From Dasyornis broadbenti (lineage: Eukaryota; Chordata; Aves; Passeriformes; Dasyornithidae): 64,000 nucleotides of DNA. How positions within the stretch are numbered: the stretch's first letter is position 1; the number at the start of each line of letters is the position of its first letter. Made by a program: the position numbers and the translations under genes. The stretch lies in assembly GCA_013397935.1 (NCBI GenBank), contig VZRN01001317.1, positions 2,737,095 to 2,801,094 on the forward strand, given 5' to 3'. The notes beneath the pieces are model-generated. The model made no database searches, was not told where the DNA came from, and saw only the letters and a program-made list of their open reading frames with translations. This document shows, piece after piece, positions 10,177 to 22,739 of the stretch.

Positions 10177-13100
10177 CTGGAAAAAAAAAAAAAACAACAA
10201 CATTTATGCAGCGTTTGGATTGTTTTTCTTCACCTTAGCTCATAAAACCTGTGTGCACTTGGTTAATCTGACCTTTAGTGAAATGACTAAAGAGAGGTGA
10301 GGACGAGGACTAGGAGGGAATAGCAGGAAATGTAGCTGAGCACTGCAGCTATGTGTGAAGCCTACTGATCCTTTCATGTTTTATTCTATTTAAGAAATGC
10401 TCAATCCCTCTATTAAAATTCTTATGTGCACCAGAGCACTGAAATGATTGTGGTTCTTTGAAGTTTGACTTAATTAATAGGACTATAATTTGCTTCCAAG
10501 CAAATACTAGCATTGACAGCTGAAGCTGCCATAGAGAGAAAGATCTAGAAGATGCTCTGAGACCTGTTTTTTTGTTACTCTTTTAGTCCTTCTTAAAAGA
10601 ATATTCTGGTCCTCCCCAAATTACAGGCTTCAGAGAGTAAAATTGCATAATTTCTTGATGGCTAATCTCTTTCCTGGGCTTTCAAACCGTAATAAAGCTT
10701 TATTTTTAAATGACCATATCTTGTATGTACGATAAGAGCAGAAAACGAGCCTCGTGTGCCCTTATGTGGATTCTGCAGCACACCCAATCAAGACACCATC
10801 ATTTGCACACTCTTTCTTATAAAATCTTACCTTACAGCTCTAATTTAAATGACCAGCACTTCAAAAACATGAAACGAAACTTTCAAATGATTCTGATTAA
10901 GCCCAAGAGCTTCCTTATTATATTGTTTGGACAATATTTCTTTTTATGTCAAGAGTCCTGCTTGCAGCACCTCCTGGGGTGCAGGGGGCATGCTGCTGGC
11001 CGGAGAGAGCCATTAGAACACAGCACTGCACTGAGCTGGGGCTGAGCCACCTCCGCAGCACAGAAAAGAAGCTCTGACTCAGCCCCATCTCCTTCCTTGC
11101 TACTTTTAGCTTAGGGGAAGAGTGTAAATTAGTTCCTCTTATTGTCCTTCCTGGAGCTGATTTTTGTCTCTTTTGGTAAGCAGTCTGGGATGGCAGTTTA
11201 TTGCTGCCATAAACAAGCGTTTCGCAGCTGACAAAAAGTACTCCTTCACTGGAGACAAAGAAGGCCTGTTTCTAATGTAAGTTTCCATGAAAAGTAATTT
11301 TTTAAAAGGACTCTTATTTAATTTCCCCTGGCTGTTTTACTAATAATGCTGCCTGATTGAGTAAATAGACTCCTTCAAATTTTTCATTGAAACAGAAGAA
11401 ACTTTCCTTCCACAGCGTGTATTTAATAACTGTTCTGCCCCCTTAAGATGTCGTTTAGTGTCATTTACAGTCTGCAGCTCAAATCCCCTGGAAATAGAAA
11501 AGCAGGGATTGGATATTTACTTTTCACTGGTTTTAAATAAAGCCTTGTTTAATCCCTAAGTGAAAGACTTGGCCTTCTCCTTGAGGAAAAGGAGCTGATA
11601 ATAACTGTGAATGCGTAACTTCTGTGTCACTTAAAAAGATCTTCACTACTCGCTTTGGCACCTTCACCATTTCTCTTGCTGTAGGTGTGTAACGGGTGTG
11701 GAAAAACATTTGCCAGTCAGCCAGACTCCTGCATGATTTGACTGCAAGTAGTCTAAACCCAAGATATTTCATTTTTGTGGCAACAGATAGCAACCACCAT
11801 AAACTAGCAGCTCTTCAAAGTGTGTGTGTTTTGAGCTGAGTCTCGCACCCTGGGAAGATCAGAACGCAGTCAGTGGCCCAGATCGATTAAACACGTTTTA
11901 TTTGGAAGAGGTGTCACCGAGCCTCTCCTTTCCCAGCCTAACAGAACAGCTGGCAACCTTTCAGCAACATAAAGAGATCTTTTGAAACCCATACGCCCAC
12001 ATAAACTCCCGACATCTTTGATTTAAAGGAATCGTGTTATAAAAGAGAATAGGGTGCACGTGGTTTCATAATATTTTCCCTCTGATTTCTCTTACTCCAA
12101 AACAATTCCATCTGCAAATACATTGTGATAACTAATACATTTTCATGTTACCACAAGCAGAGGGGAACCAGCATTCTTTATGACTTTGGATTTGCTTTTT
12201 GGCACTTGCATTACTGAGGAAATGCTCATTAGAACTCCACTCAATTCATCCCACTCTTGCCCAGCCTAAAGTCATTAAACTTTAACACACAGGCACATTT
12301 CCCAGAAACAGTATTATGACCAAATATCTAATATAAATTGAAAATAGAAGAGCTGGATTCAAAAATTCATGTTAAAGAAACCTCAGCATGAAATGATAGC
12401 CAATGAGAAAAGTAATTTCCTAAAATTAGACAAGGCCCCGTATGCATTCATGTTCAGTGGCTGATTTTGCAAGTACCAAAATGCTCACAGAAAGGCAAAC
12501 ATAGATACAATGCAAAATAACCATGTCCCATGGAGACTGAATAAAAGCAGGAGGATTTGTTTGTGTGTGTGGGCCCAAAATCACCACTTAGGGACAGCTC
12601 CAGCTGGCTTCAAAGTGTTTCACATCCAAGCAGTGGAAGGCATGCCTATATTTATTATATTTTTTAATTTTGTATAGCTGTGTCCCGGAGTGCTCTACAG
12701 AGTGGCTATAAAGAGTAAATTGATAGAGTTTAAAAAAATTAATATTAGAGGGACAAAGAGAATTAAGAACTGTAGAGTGGGGGGAAGGCAAGGATATGTT
12801 TAGGAATGGGTTAGAGAGTCAATGAGGTGGAAAGAAAGAGGGAGGCTACTTTCAGCTAGTACATGTCAAGAAGGAATGAACTAACAGCAGTAAGAGATTT
12901 TATGTGGCAAAGCAGATAAAATAATGTAGAAAATACAGAATAAGAGGGAGCATATAGATGGAGGCAGACCCTGGGAGAAACAGGAGAATCACCTCAGAGG
13001 ATTTTGGAAACAAAAGGTTAGAACTGAGCGGGGTTTGGTATTTCTCTGAAGCTTTCCCTCAAAAGAACAGCTCTTAAGAAGCACCTTCTTTAAACAGACC

Positions 13101-14789
13101 AAGGCCACATCCTGATCTAATTTTCACTTCTTCTCAAGTGTAATTTCCACTGAAACTCATGGAATTCTATGCTTACAAAATACCAAAAATAGATCTGAAG
13201 CCTCTGTGAAGCACAAGAAATATTTTGAATTTCTAAATCTCAGACTGCAATTATCTGTTTGCTTGTTTCTAAAGGAAAAGGAAACAATACATCTAAAAAC
13301 GTTATTGATATTCTAAAAGAAAACAGTACAAAAGGCAAAAGCAAAGCAATCTCTTTTCAGTAATTCTTTTATTGATTATGCTCATTCCTGAAGCCTCCAT
13401 AACCCGTCAATTCAGAAGATTTTTGTAAGCACTTCTATATGCAAACAACGAGTAGAAATCCCAATGCCTGAATTACTAAGCAAATTATTCAGGGCCAAGT
13501 GAAAAGCTAACTCTTCCCAAACTTGTCTTTGAAGTACCTTTAGGTTTGCAGGCTCAGGAGGGAGGCTGAAGCCTGTGGATGAGCACTGTGGTGCTTCTGC
13601 CACTCTCACAACCTTGCCAGCAAACTGTCAGGTCAGCTCAGGGTTTGCAGCAGCGTTCTTGCCTCGAAATAAAATATGGATCTTGCTAGCCTAGCCAGTT
13701 CCTCCCATCAGTGCAAATACAACCTTTAAACCCACATATTAACTGTGTGGCAACATGCTTTACAATTTTCTTCTAAGCATTGTAATTAAAAAGATTCAGC
13801 ACTTGTTTAATCTGACACAACACGTTCAGCAAAGCACAACAGGATAGGCACATCTGTATATTTGCATACTGAAAAAGTCTAAAAATACTTGTATAAAAGA
13901 CGAAAGGTAACTTTTGAATACATGACCCAGTCCTAGCTTCGATTATACGTTTCAGCATAGGGTATTATGATCTTGTTTTTAGCTCTGTGTGTGTGACTAC
14001 CTAATTACAAAGTAAGGCTTTTAAACAAATGGCCTGATTCTAGCATTCACAAAGGGCTACACGAGGACTGCACTGTTACACAGAATGGAACGGAGTTAGC
14101 GCGAAAGCTTCTTGGAATAAGGATCTTGCTCAAACTTTATTTTTTCTGTTTCTCTCTATGTAGAAAAAACATGGTAAAATCCAGGCTGGAAATCTCAAAT
14201 TGGCTTTTGAGATATATACCATTAATTTAATGGTTAAAATATAATTCTTGACTGCAAGAAGCAAATGATGACAATGTAGTTAGGCCTCTCAATCTGTTAC
14301 ATGGGATCAGAGTGTCTAACAAATGTTTGCTTTAGTATAAACAGGATGATACCAGAAATTTCCACAATCAGATGTGTACAGAGCTGCTTGATTAAGTTCA
14401 TAAGATGTGTGTTAAATGATTTATTAGCTTAAAAGACGCAAAACAATTGTATGACTTTGTCAGTGCTAGTAACCTAGACATTGGAATGCCAATTTTTCGT
14501 CTCACAACCACTGATCTAAGGAACAGTTGTGCCTATTGTAATTTATTCTTGAGATGGACGTCTAACTGTCTAACCCAAGAGAGGATCTCAGCATAGCTGT
14601 AAATGCAAATAGTCCTTTTTCCCGTGACCCTGACCAAAAAAAAAAAAAACAAAAAAACCCACCAAAGAAAAGCACATTGCAAATATTTAAATAAGGATTT
14701 TGGGGTTTATTTTTTCCCATGTGCTTTATCTTTCCACTTTCATCTGTAAGGTATCCACTTTTGACTGCAGCATGTCTGAAGTTCCTTTA
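10177..14789. other. Noncoding stretch
   Basis: No gene recognised. It includes a GC-richer patch around 10960-11100 with a TGACTCAGC element (11085-11093, AP-1/Maf-like) and a poly-A run near 14636-14650. The rest is AT-rich sequence with short random open frames. Confidence 0.5.
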
Positions 14790-15010
14790 TTATTTATGAA
14801 TATCAGTGAGCTGAGAGTGTCTCTCAGGAGGGAGGGAGAGAATCAATAGCCTAACATTTGAAGTACATCCTTCACATCGGAGATTACAGTGGCTGACTCA
14901 CAGCGGGTGCACCACGTGGTTAATGTCTGGCAGCCGAGAGCATTTTTTATTACCTGAGCTCTCATGAGAGTGTGGGAGGGAGCTTTATGCATCAGGGCCA
15001 CCTACAACAT
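14790..15010. promoter_or_regulatory. Motif-dense block, possible enhancer
   Basis: Within about 220 bp there are an AP-1 site TGACTCA (14894-14900), a canonical E-box CACGTG (14913-14918) immediately followed by a GGTTAAT-like motif, a perfect 12-bp palindrome CTCTCATGAGAG (14959-14970), and POU-like TTTATGAAT and TTATGCAT motifs near each end. The block is less AT-rich and less repetitive than its surroundings. The motifs are seen directly; enhancer function is inferred. Confidence 0.2.
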
Positions 15011-17426
15011 GCATCCAGCCTTCAGACCTTGATTTTTCCTTTATGAGGACTAAAACCTGGATGCCTCATGTGATCCCAGGGCTGTACCAGTTCTCCTGCA
15101 AGGGGTTTCTGGCAAGCAGAAATCTGAAAACTCTCACAGGGACACCTGGATCATTTCAGTTTAGCTCTCTGTTCTTTCTGAAGCATCACTGTGCTTATTC
15201 TTTTGATTGCCACCCTGAACTGGCAGTCTCAAAGATCTATTTAAACATGTTACTTGGAGATTTCGAGATAAAAAGCATGGGCCTACTGTAAGGCCTGCTG
15301 AAGTCAGCACGAATCCTTCCATTAACGTCAATGGACTTCAGATCAGGACCTAAAAATATTATTGCCACTTACTTTTCCTTTCTGTTAAAGGGCTTTTTCA
15401 ACCAAAACGCTTTGGCTTGTGCTTAATTTTACGTATATTTAAGCCCTTAAACCCTTACAGCTGGAACTCATTGTGCTTAGTGTAGCACTGATTCCTTTCT
15501 GTTCCGTGATTTGGGGAACTGCTGGAGCTGTGTTTGGAAGAGACGGTTTGAAGCAGCTCCCTGTGTACAAGCAAGCATTTGTGCACGCACTAATGGACTT
15601 ACAGATCAAGCACTGCTTTTTGAGCTTCTTATGCATTTTCTCAGTACCAGGATTATGAAAGTGTTGACTCTTGAGATTACTGGCAGAAAAGGGAGAAAAA
15701 GTTCAAAAATCATTTTAAGAGATTTAAATATAAATGTCCATAGAGGAGTATATTATTTATCATGGTAAAGAAGTAAAAACAATTTTTGTTTTAAATAAGA
15801 AGTAAAGTTATAATGCATATTCTTTGCAGTGGAGCTTATTCTTAATAACTGAAAAGAAAATTCATTCTGGTGATTTAGCTTTTTTTCCTGCCCTGATGAC
15901 TATGATCAATGAAGCTGCTTTTTAAATAAGATATGCTTAATAAAAGCTTTTTGTCAAGAATGAATTGATGTTAATGGCTTTGGTGTCATTGTTTTTCTAC
16001 ATGATCAAAACTTTCTCACAGAGGGAAAATGTTTACAAGGTTTCAGTAGAAAGTCAGGTATGGAGCTTTTCAAAGTCTAGACACATTTTAACGCTGAATA
16101 TATAATGAAGCAAGTTGTGGTTATAGGCTGTTCTTTAGTGGCAGTTCAACTCAAAAAAATGAACGTTTAGATTTATTTAGTTAATCCAGTGTTTTAATAG
16201 AGTATATATTAGTGAAGACAAGTGAATATGAAGTTTCCACACTGAAAGCGGTACATGGTATTATTACATTGCCAATATCTCTAATTAAAATAGCAGATTA
16301 TTTAGTCACTAGAAAAGAAGTATATTCTTATCTCTGCATGGTAAATCCCATGATACCTCTCCAACGGACAGGAAAATTAACGCAAGCATTTGTAATGTAT
16401 CCAGAGAAAATCAGAGGCAGAGCTCTTAACAGCTACCAGAAACACTTCCAGAATATATTTCTGTATATTCTAACAAGGATAGAACAATATCTTCCCAGCT
16501 TATGTCCACAGTTAAAGCATGTAAGCAAGATGTATAGAACTAATTTTCTCAAAAATGTCAGTCATAGCTCAGCAAAAAATTGTTTTCTGATTTAAATAGA
16601 TGTGCTCATGTAATACCAGAGGGCATTCTCTACACTGAGCGCCCATGAAATTGTCAAATGTTTTGAGTAACTTCTTTGAACATAAATCCTCTGTCACTAA
16701 CTGGCTACAGTTGTACCTCAAGCTAATAGCACTCCTGCCCACAAATGGACTGAATGAAAAATATATTAAAGGACGTTATAAAGTCCAACTTTTAATTTAG
16801 TTTCTTTGGATGACTCATGATAATTTGAAGTCTTTAAATCAAAAGTAGATAGCGTTCTAAAAGACATTATAACTCGACAATTATGAGCACAAAGTAAGAA
16901 CTCCTGGGTGATGTTCCTTGGCCTGTGGGAGGCATGAAGTTGGAGTAGATGATGGTAATTGCTCCTTCAGCTGCCACATCTATGAATCTAAAGTACCTTT
17001 TCCACAGTCCTGAGGGGAAGGAAGAATAGACGGTCATCAAGGAACAGTGGTTTCTGTTAATGCAGCCTTCTAGCTCCCATTTCTGACAGCAGCTCTCCGT
17101 ACAGAGATCACCATTCTGCTCTTTCCCATCAAGCATGGAAGGGATCAAAACCTTCTAGAAACACTTGTATAAGGTGCTATTCAAGATATTGACTTTAGCT
17201 AAATGATAGGGTAAGTTACACCCCAATACCACTCAATCCTTTCATTTTACAACTCATCCTAAAAGTCGTTTTGCTAAAGGAAGGCTTTATAGTGCTGGTG
17301 ATTTATTCAAAGGAGCTCATTCTCAGTCCCTTGGGGCTGTCTTCAAGCATATTTCCCTAACCAATTTCATGTTTCATGTTTTTCATTCCATTTCAAATCT
17401 TTCTCTCTCTTTACATCTCTTATCAG
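15011..17426. other. Noncoding AT-rich stretch
   Basis: No recognisable gene. The longest frame (16212-16595, about 127 codons) has no splice or start context and is rich in codons expected from AT-rich noise. Confidence 0.5.
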
Positions 17427-17700
17427 GGAAGGATCAAATTTTCTCACCTTGAAACAAGCTTATTCTACCCTTTGGAGCAATCATGGGAGATAGAGATGCT
17501 TCATTTAGATATTCTTATAGGTAATCAGGAAGGTAATTGCAGATCAGCTGCCACTGCAGATCTCTCTTCAAATGCAATCCTAATACAAAAAAGAAGTGAC
17601 TCCCTGACCTCTGCAAAATTAATAATGTCCAAAATCCACTTAGAAACTCCTCAGTCTTCATATAGGGGTTTCTCAGATTTCAGCCTTTCTAGCAAAACAG
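17427..17700 (+). other. Weak candidate exon
   Basis: A very strong acceptor (pyrimidine tract, then 'cttatcag') is followed by 274 nt, open in one frame (starts GRIKFSHLETSLFYP), ending at a moderate donor ACAG|gtaata. The same frame simply continues open to 17789, so the donor choice is not forced. It begins on a codon boundary and leaves one base. No family recognised; chance is quite possible. Confidence 0.12.
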
Positions 17701-19702
17701 GTAATATTCAATTTCCTCCCACTCATTCTCAAATCTTTAGATCTGAGTGTGAAAGCGTCTTGAAGTCATACCATTTCAGTCCCATCTGAATTTCTTCCTC
17801 TGGTTTCTGCACTGCAGTGCTCTTCTTAACCTTCCCTTCTTGAATTTCTCACTTTACTATGAATCAAGTATGGCCAAAAAAAGTGCCATTAAAGAGCATA
17901 ATTAATTTAGGTGATGGAAGTGTGGCCGTTGCAGCCACATGGGGTTCTAGGCAATATCCCTGCTATAGAGCTTCACTGGCAGGGAATTCAACTTGTACGA
18001 AACATGAATACAGTGTTGGGGTGTACAGCCACATTTCTAACTCTTGCTTGTGCATATAACTTTTATTTAAGGATATTTATTTTTTATTATAAATGTATCC
18101 ATTGTGGTTTAATTTCTTCCTTTCGTCTTCTGTATCCCTTAGTCAAAATATTTGACAGAAAATTTTGTATAATACCCCATTTCTCCATTGAAACTGTCCT
18201 CCTCCCAGCACCCCACAATGAGTCCTATATCCCTTTAGGCAGAGGAATCCCTTTTCACTTTCTGGCGTTCTGGAGAGTTTCACGGTGGGTTTCACCCTGG
18301 GATAGCCATTCTGCTCAGGGCATGGTTGTGTGGCCCATGCAGATGTTCTTCATTCCCAACTGATCAGCTCCCCTGGCTTTCTGCACCAGGGTCAGTTCCA
18401 GCACCTGTGCAGTGCCTTTGTGTTAAACACGATTAAAGCCTGTAGCTGGATAACCCAACATCAAGCAAATTTAATTGAGTATTCCAGGCAAAGCTGGGGG
18501 GGGGAGGATGGAGATGTGGGATGTGGCATTAGCAATGATAATGAAGGAGGAAGGGAGTATGCAGTGGAAGAGGTTTATTGTGGAGGTGGGAAGTAGTACT
18601 GATGTTTTTTTCTCATCCTGTAACAACAGGAACTGAGGCAATTGCCAAGAGGCACCTAACGTCCCTTTCTGGCAGCCCAAGCAGAAAGACAAGAGTTTCA
18701 CAGCTTGATTCCTTGCTTTTGGCAGCTCAAAAATGATAAATGAAACAGAAGTGCTCTGGAAAAGAGCAAAGGCATAATTAGACATCATTTACCCATGGCA
18801 GACAGGGGAGGTATGTACTTGTAGGCTTACAGTACTTTTCACACTGCATTTCTTTATTAACCCTTTCTTCCTGCTAGAAAGTTTAAATTGCTTTTATTCT
18901 GCTTGGGTACCACAGCGAGGAGACAGTTTTATTTTGTAAATGACTCTAGTGGGTTTGAATAACTGCTCAGTTAATAGTTTGGAAACATGATGGCAGGTTT
19001 TGAATTGTTTGGTTTTTTTCTCTCTTTTGGTGATGCACAAATAGCTTGAGCTCTTTGAGGGAAGTATGATGAACCCATCAGCTATGAAAGCAAAATGCTG
19101 GAGATTCAGTCCTCGCCTTGCTCTTTCAGCTGAGGAGATAAGAAAAATCCCTTTTGCCAGGAGATAAGTGAAGGGGTGCAAATGGGTGAGCGCTCAGCTG
19201 ACAGGTGAAATTCAGTGGAGGATCTGCTCTGTCAGTAGCTGGGGAAAAGGCTGCGGCAGTTTGTCTGCTCGGTGATTTGTGGCTGCCCTCCACTGCCTCC
19301 TGGGCAGCACCAGCGCTCCTTGCTGCAGTGCAAGGGAAGTTAAACCCTGCCTGCAGCCGGCAGGGAAAGCTGCTCAAAGCAGCCCCGGTGGTTGTACACT
19401 GCAACAGCTGAGGAGCATCAGCCTCAGCCATTCCCTGACTCAGCTGAATGGAACAACCTGCAGGGGAGGAGGCTGGAGCTGTTCGGATCATCTGACCCAC
19501 CACAGGCCAGGGGAAAACACTCTTCCTTCAGATTTGTCTCACCTGCAGATAACAGCCTCTCTGAACCTTTTTATTCTGGAATACTAGTGGCATTGACACT
19601 CTGTGTTACATGATATGACTTGTGGTATTTAACATGCCTAAAGAAAACAATGGGATTTATATATATAGTACAAAAAATACTATATAAATAGATATAGTAT
19701 TA
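17701..19702. other. Noncoding stretch with a GC-richer end
   Basis: AT-rich to about 19190. A G9 run sits at 18496-18504. From about 19190 to 19510 it is GC-richer and open in several overlapping frames on both strands, as GC-rich DNA tends to be, with a TGACTCAGC motif at 19437-19445. No gene recognised. It then turns into AT repeats next to the gap. Confidence 0.45.
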
Positions 19703-19962
19703 NNNNNNNNNNNNNNNNNNNNNNNNNNNNNNNNNNNNNNNNNNNNNNNNNNNNNNNNNNNNNNNNNNNNNNNNNNNNNNNNNNNNNNNNNNNNNNNNNN
19801 NNNNNNNNNNNNNNNNNNNNNNNNNNNNNNNNNNNNNNNNNNNNNNNNNNNNNNNNNNNNNNNNNNNNNNNNNNNNNNNNNNNNNNNNNNNNNNNNNNNN
19901 NNNNNNNNNNNNNNNNNNNNNNNNNNNNNNNNNNNNNNNNNNNNNNNNNAATACTATATAAA
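19676..19962. repeat. AT-rich repeat flanking a gap
   Basis: The 13-mer AATACTATATAAA occurs at 19676-19688 and again at 19950-19962, just outside the two edges of the N run. The left flank also contains related AT-rich, partly palindromic units. This is what a collapsed or unresolved AT-rich tandem array looks like. Confidence 0.55.
19703..19949. other. Assembly gap (247 N)
   Basis: A run of 247 N bases inside AT-rich repetitive sequence, flanked on both sides by the same 13-mer. Confidence 0.99.
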
Positions 19963-21108
19963 AACATACTTCATTGAGGTGCAAAATTAGAAACAAATCT
20001 ACCTAACTGCAGAAGAAAAAAAAAAAAAGGTGATTTAGAACTTCTTTCTTGTAATCTAAATATAGATTTGAGAATTACTTTTTTTCCTTAGCCACTTTGT
20101 TATCCTTGATATCCTGGAAGAAAAAAAGGAACAACACAGTTGCACCTTTTTCTGACCTCCCTGTAGTAAAGTGGCAGTCTCCCAACAGCTGTCAATTTGC
20201 AAACAAAGGTGAACAAGCAGCTCTTTAGCTGCCAGGCAGCTGATTTCAGGATGCTAAGTAAGCTTGGAGAGATCCCGGAGTGTCACGCTGTCTGTGAGGC
20301 AGCCTCGTTTGGAAATGGAGGCAGGTAGCAGCATTAGAGACAGCAAAAAGTCTCTCTGAGATTTACACCTCGTTTTTAGGGGGCTGTATCTCCTGCAACA
20401 TCCCACATAACAATTGTATTAAGCAGTAAACTTGCAAGGGCCTTCTAGAGCAGAGAAATCAGCATGTCTCCAAGGGCACTATAGGATGAGAACCTGGCTT
20501 GTATCCTATTTCTGACCTTTTCCTGGCATTGTGCTCTCAATATCACCCAGTTTCAGAGCAGTGTGGTTTTTCTCAATATCACTCAAGCAGTGCTCCAGGT
20601 GTTGGGGTTTGAGGAGCCAACAGACACAGGCACTGCCCCTGTGCAGTTATTGTATTTGTATTTCTAGATTGACACCTTGCTGGTTTGTGCTTCGCTTGAA
20701 TCTGCAGTGACTGACTCAGTCTCCTGGTGAGCCAAACAAGGCCCTGAAATGCAGCTGCCTTGAACGTTTGGCTGCAGGAGCTTCTCACTGTGCTGCACGA
20801 GGAAACCACATTCACATCGCAGCAACCAAACCGTGCAGCTGCAGTCCTTGCCCAGCCTTGGAGCCAGAGCTGGCCAGTGCCAGAGCCAAATGGCTCCAGC
20901 CACACTGGAGGAGTGCCTGTGCACACGAGGATCTGTGGCCCCACACGCACAGCCCCTTCTCACAAAATATGTGCTGGAAAGCTTTTCTTGATAGTACATC
21001 AAGAGTGACAAACTCATGGACATTGCAGTAAAAATTCCAGGATCTCTTGTAAAATCTCTTCAGGGAATCAAATGCTGGTTTTAATTTTTTTTTTTTTTTT
21101 CTCCTTAG
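19963..21108. other. Noncoding stretch
   Basis: No recognised gene. About 20580-20960 is GC-richer, and several overlapping frames of 80-120 codons are open on both strands without any familiar motif. A long T run (21085-21100) forms the pyrimidine tract of the next candidate exon. Confidence 0.45.
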
Positions 21109-21271
21109 TATGTGTCCTCACTTTTCTCACTTATGCAAAAAGAACAATGTCCATAGCACTGACACACTCTTGCAGTAAATTACTATTGATTTTATCAAAT
21201 CATTCAGCTGCATTTCAGTGCCCAAGCAACTGTGGGGCCATTTATTGTTTCCTGTCGTGTGTTCTGCATCG
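21109..21271 (+). other. Weak candidate exon
   Basis: An acceptor with a T run of more than 15 bases ('tttctccttag') and a donor CG|gtgagc enclose 163 nt. One frame is open throughout (VCVLTFLTYAKRTMSIAL, later Cys-rich) and hits a stop immediately after the donor. The splice phases are 1 in and 2 out, and it does not join in phase to the other plus-strand candidates downstream. No family recognised. Confidence 0.13.
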
Positions 21272-22644
21272 GTGAGCATTGTGTGTTCCAAATAGCGCTA
21301 TCTGCATTGTGGAAGAAAATGACTCTGGGTCCTGAAAATATAGTCAGTCTGTGAATTTGGTTCATTCCTCTCTCCACACCTCAATGTCAGGATTTACTGA
21401 AGGCTCTTTGAACAAGGGGGGAGGGGGAAAGTAGTCATGAAAATAAGAGATCCATTGCACTATAAAAAAGAAAATTAAACTTTTAAAATACTATGGAATA
21501 ACTTCATTCATTCATCTCTAGTATGTGTCTCTGAACTGTCAGCATATGTTATTTCCTAGTTCATAGCCTGATCTAAAGTTATTCTTCAGTTTTTCTCTTT
21601 GTGTATTATAAAGAATGTTCTGTGTGTGGGTTCAATACTGTATTTGGGTTGCACTTATGCACTCAGAAATTATTTAATTCCAATAATCTGAAATGACAAG
21701 TACTGTATGGGTTTTCTCTTGGCATTAATAGGATTAAATCAGAAGAGAGATATAAACTGACAGAGAAGCAGGAATTAAGGATCATAAAAATAACATTTGA
21801 AATGGTTCTTAAATTGATAGAAAGCTCAAAAAGAAAAAAAGGCAAGGAAAAACATTCAAGCAGTGTGAACAAAAGAAATGTACCGTTCATTAAAAGAACT
21901 AAGGGTATGAACAGGTGAAATAAAAGTGACAATGGACAGTTCTATGACATCTGTTAATAGAGGAGAGAAATGCCCTAAAGACCAGAAAGAGGCCACAGCA
22001 GCTGTAATACGCAAGAAAGAGAGGCAGCAAACACAAGACAAAGTCAGTGATCCTTTAGTTTATAAGCTTGGTAACTCTTTTTAGAGATCAAGCATGGGAA
22101 CCACCAAGAAAGGAACAGAAGAGATGCACTTAAGGTTTCCTTCTCTTTCTTCCTCTTCAGTATTTGAGTTGTTCAGCTAAAATGTTTAATAAAGTCATTG
22201 ACAATTAGATTCTTTTCCAATCCCTTAGTAGGAGGGAAATTTGTATAGCATTAAGGAGAGGAACCTATAATTGAGACCAGTACCTAGGTGAAATTGTAAT
22301 CCTTACTTCACTGAGGAAAGAAAACTGAAGGCCAAAGAGAACCAGTGCCTCCTAAATATGAAAGACTTCATGCTGCTGAATATTAAAGTTATGCAAGGAA
22401 CTCTCCTAACATTTCTACTGATGATCTGAAAGCAGCATATCCAGGTGGACAGACTCCACAAGAGAAAATTAAGAATGGCTCAATAAGAAAATGTACACTG
22501 ATGTACAGGGGGGAAATGAATAAATTCCTCATCTAACATGGCTGCAACAGAGTTCTTGGGAAATAATGAATTTTTCTTGTGGGAGGGATAATAGGTAGGG
22601 TAAAGATACATGAGGTTCATTAGAGAAAAATGCAAGCAGCTCAC
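21272..22644. other. Noncoding stretch
   Basis: AT-rich, with a G-rich patch at about 21417-21427. It has no recognised gene, repeat family or RNA. Confidence 0.5.
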
Positions 22645-22739
22645 CTTGGAGGGAAAGGATGATGTTTGACATAGGACACTGAAGTCTGTAACGCTGGAAG
22701 ATTGCTCTGCAAGGTCTGGTGTTTGCACAAATGGGGCAT
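22645..22739 (-). other. Candidate exon (minus chain)
   Basis: 95 nt on the minus strand between an acceptor 'ttatcttgaaag' (moderate pyrimidine tract) and a strong donor AAG|gtgagc. One frame is open: two leading bases (AT), then APFVQTPDLAEQSSSVTDF, ending on a codon boundary. The composition (Ser, Thr, Gln, Pro) is that of a flexible, low-complexity protein segment. Its phases fit both 41184-41261 upstream and 10138-10176 downstream. Confidence 0.2.

Noticed and set aside
16022..16057. 36-nt open segment between 'tttctcacag' and CAG|gtatgg
   Set aside because: Both sites are only moderate, and short open segments of this kind are expected by chance.
18496..18504. G9 run considered as a G-quadruplex
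   Set aside because: Only one long G run with scattered GG/GGG after it; the spacing does not give a clear four-run motif.
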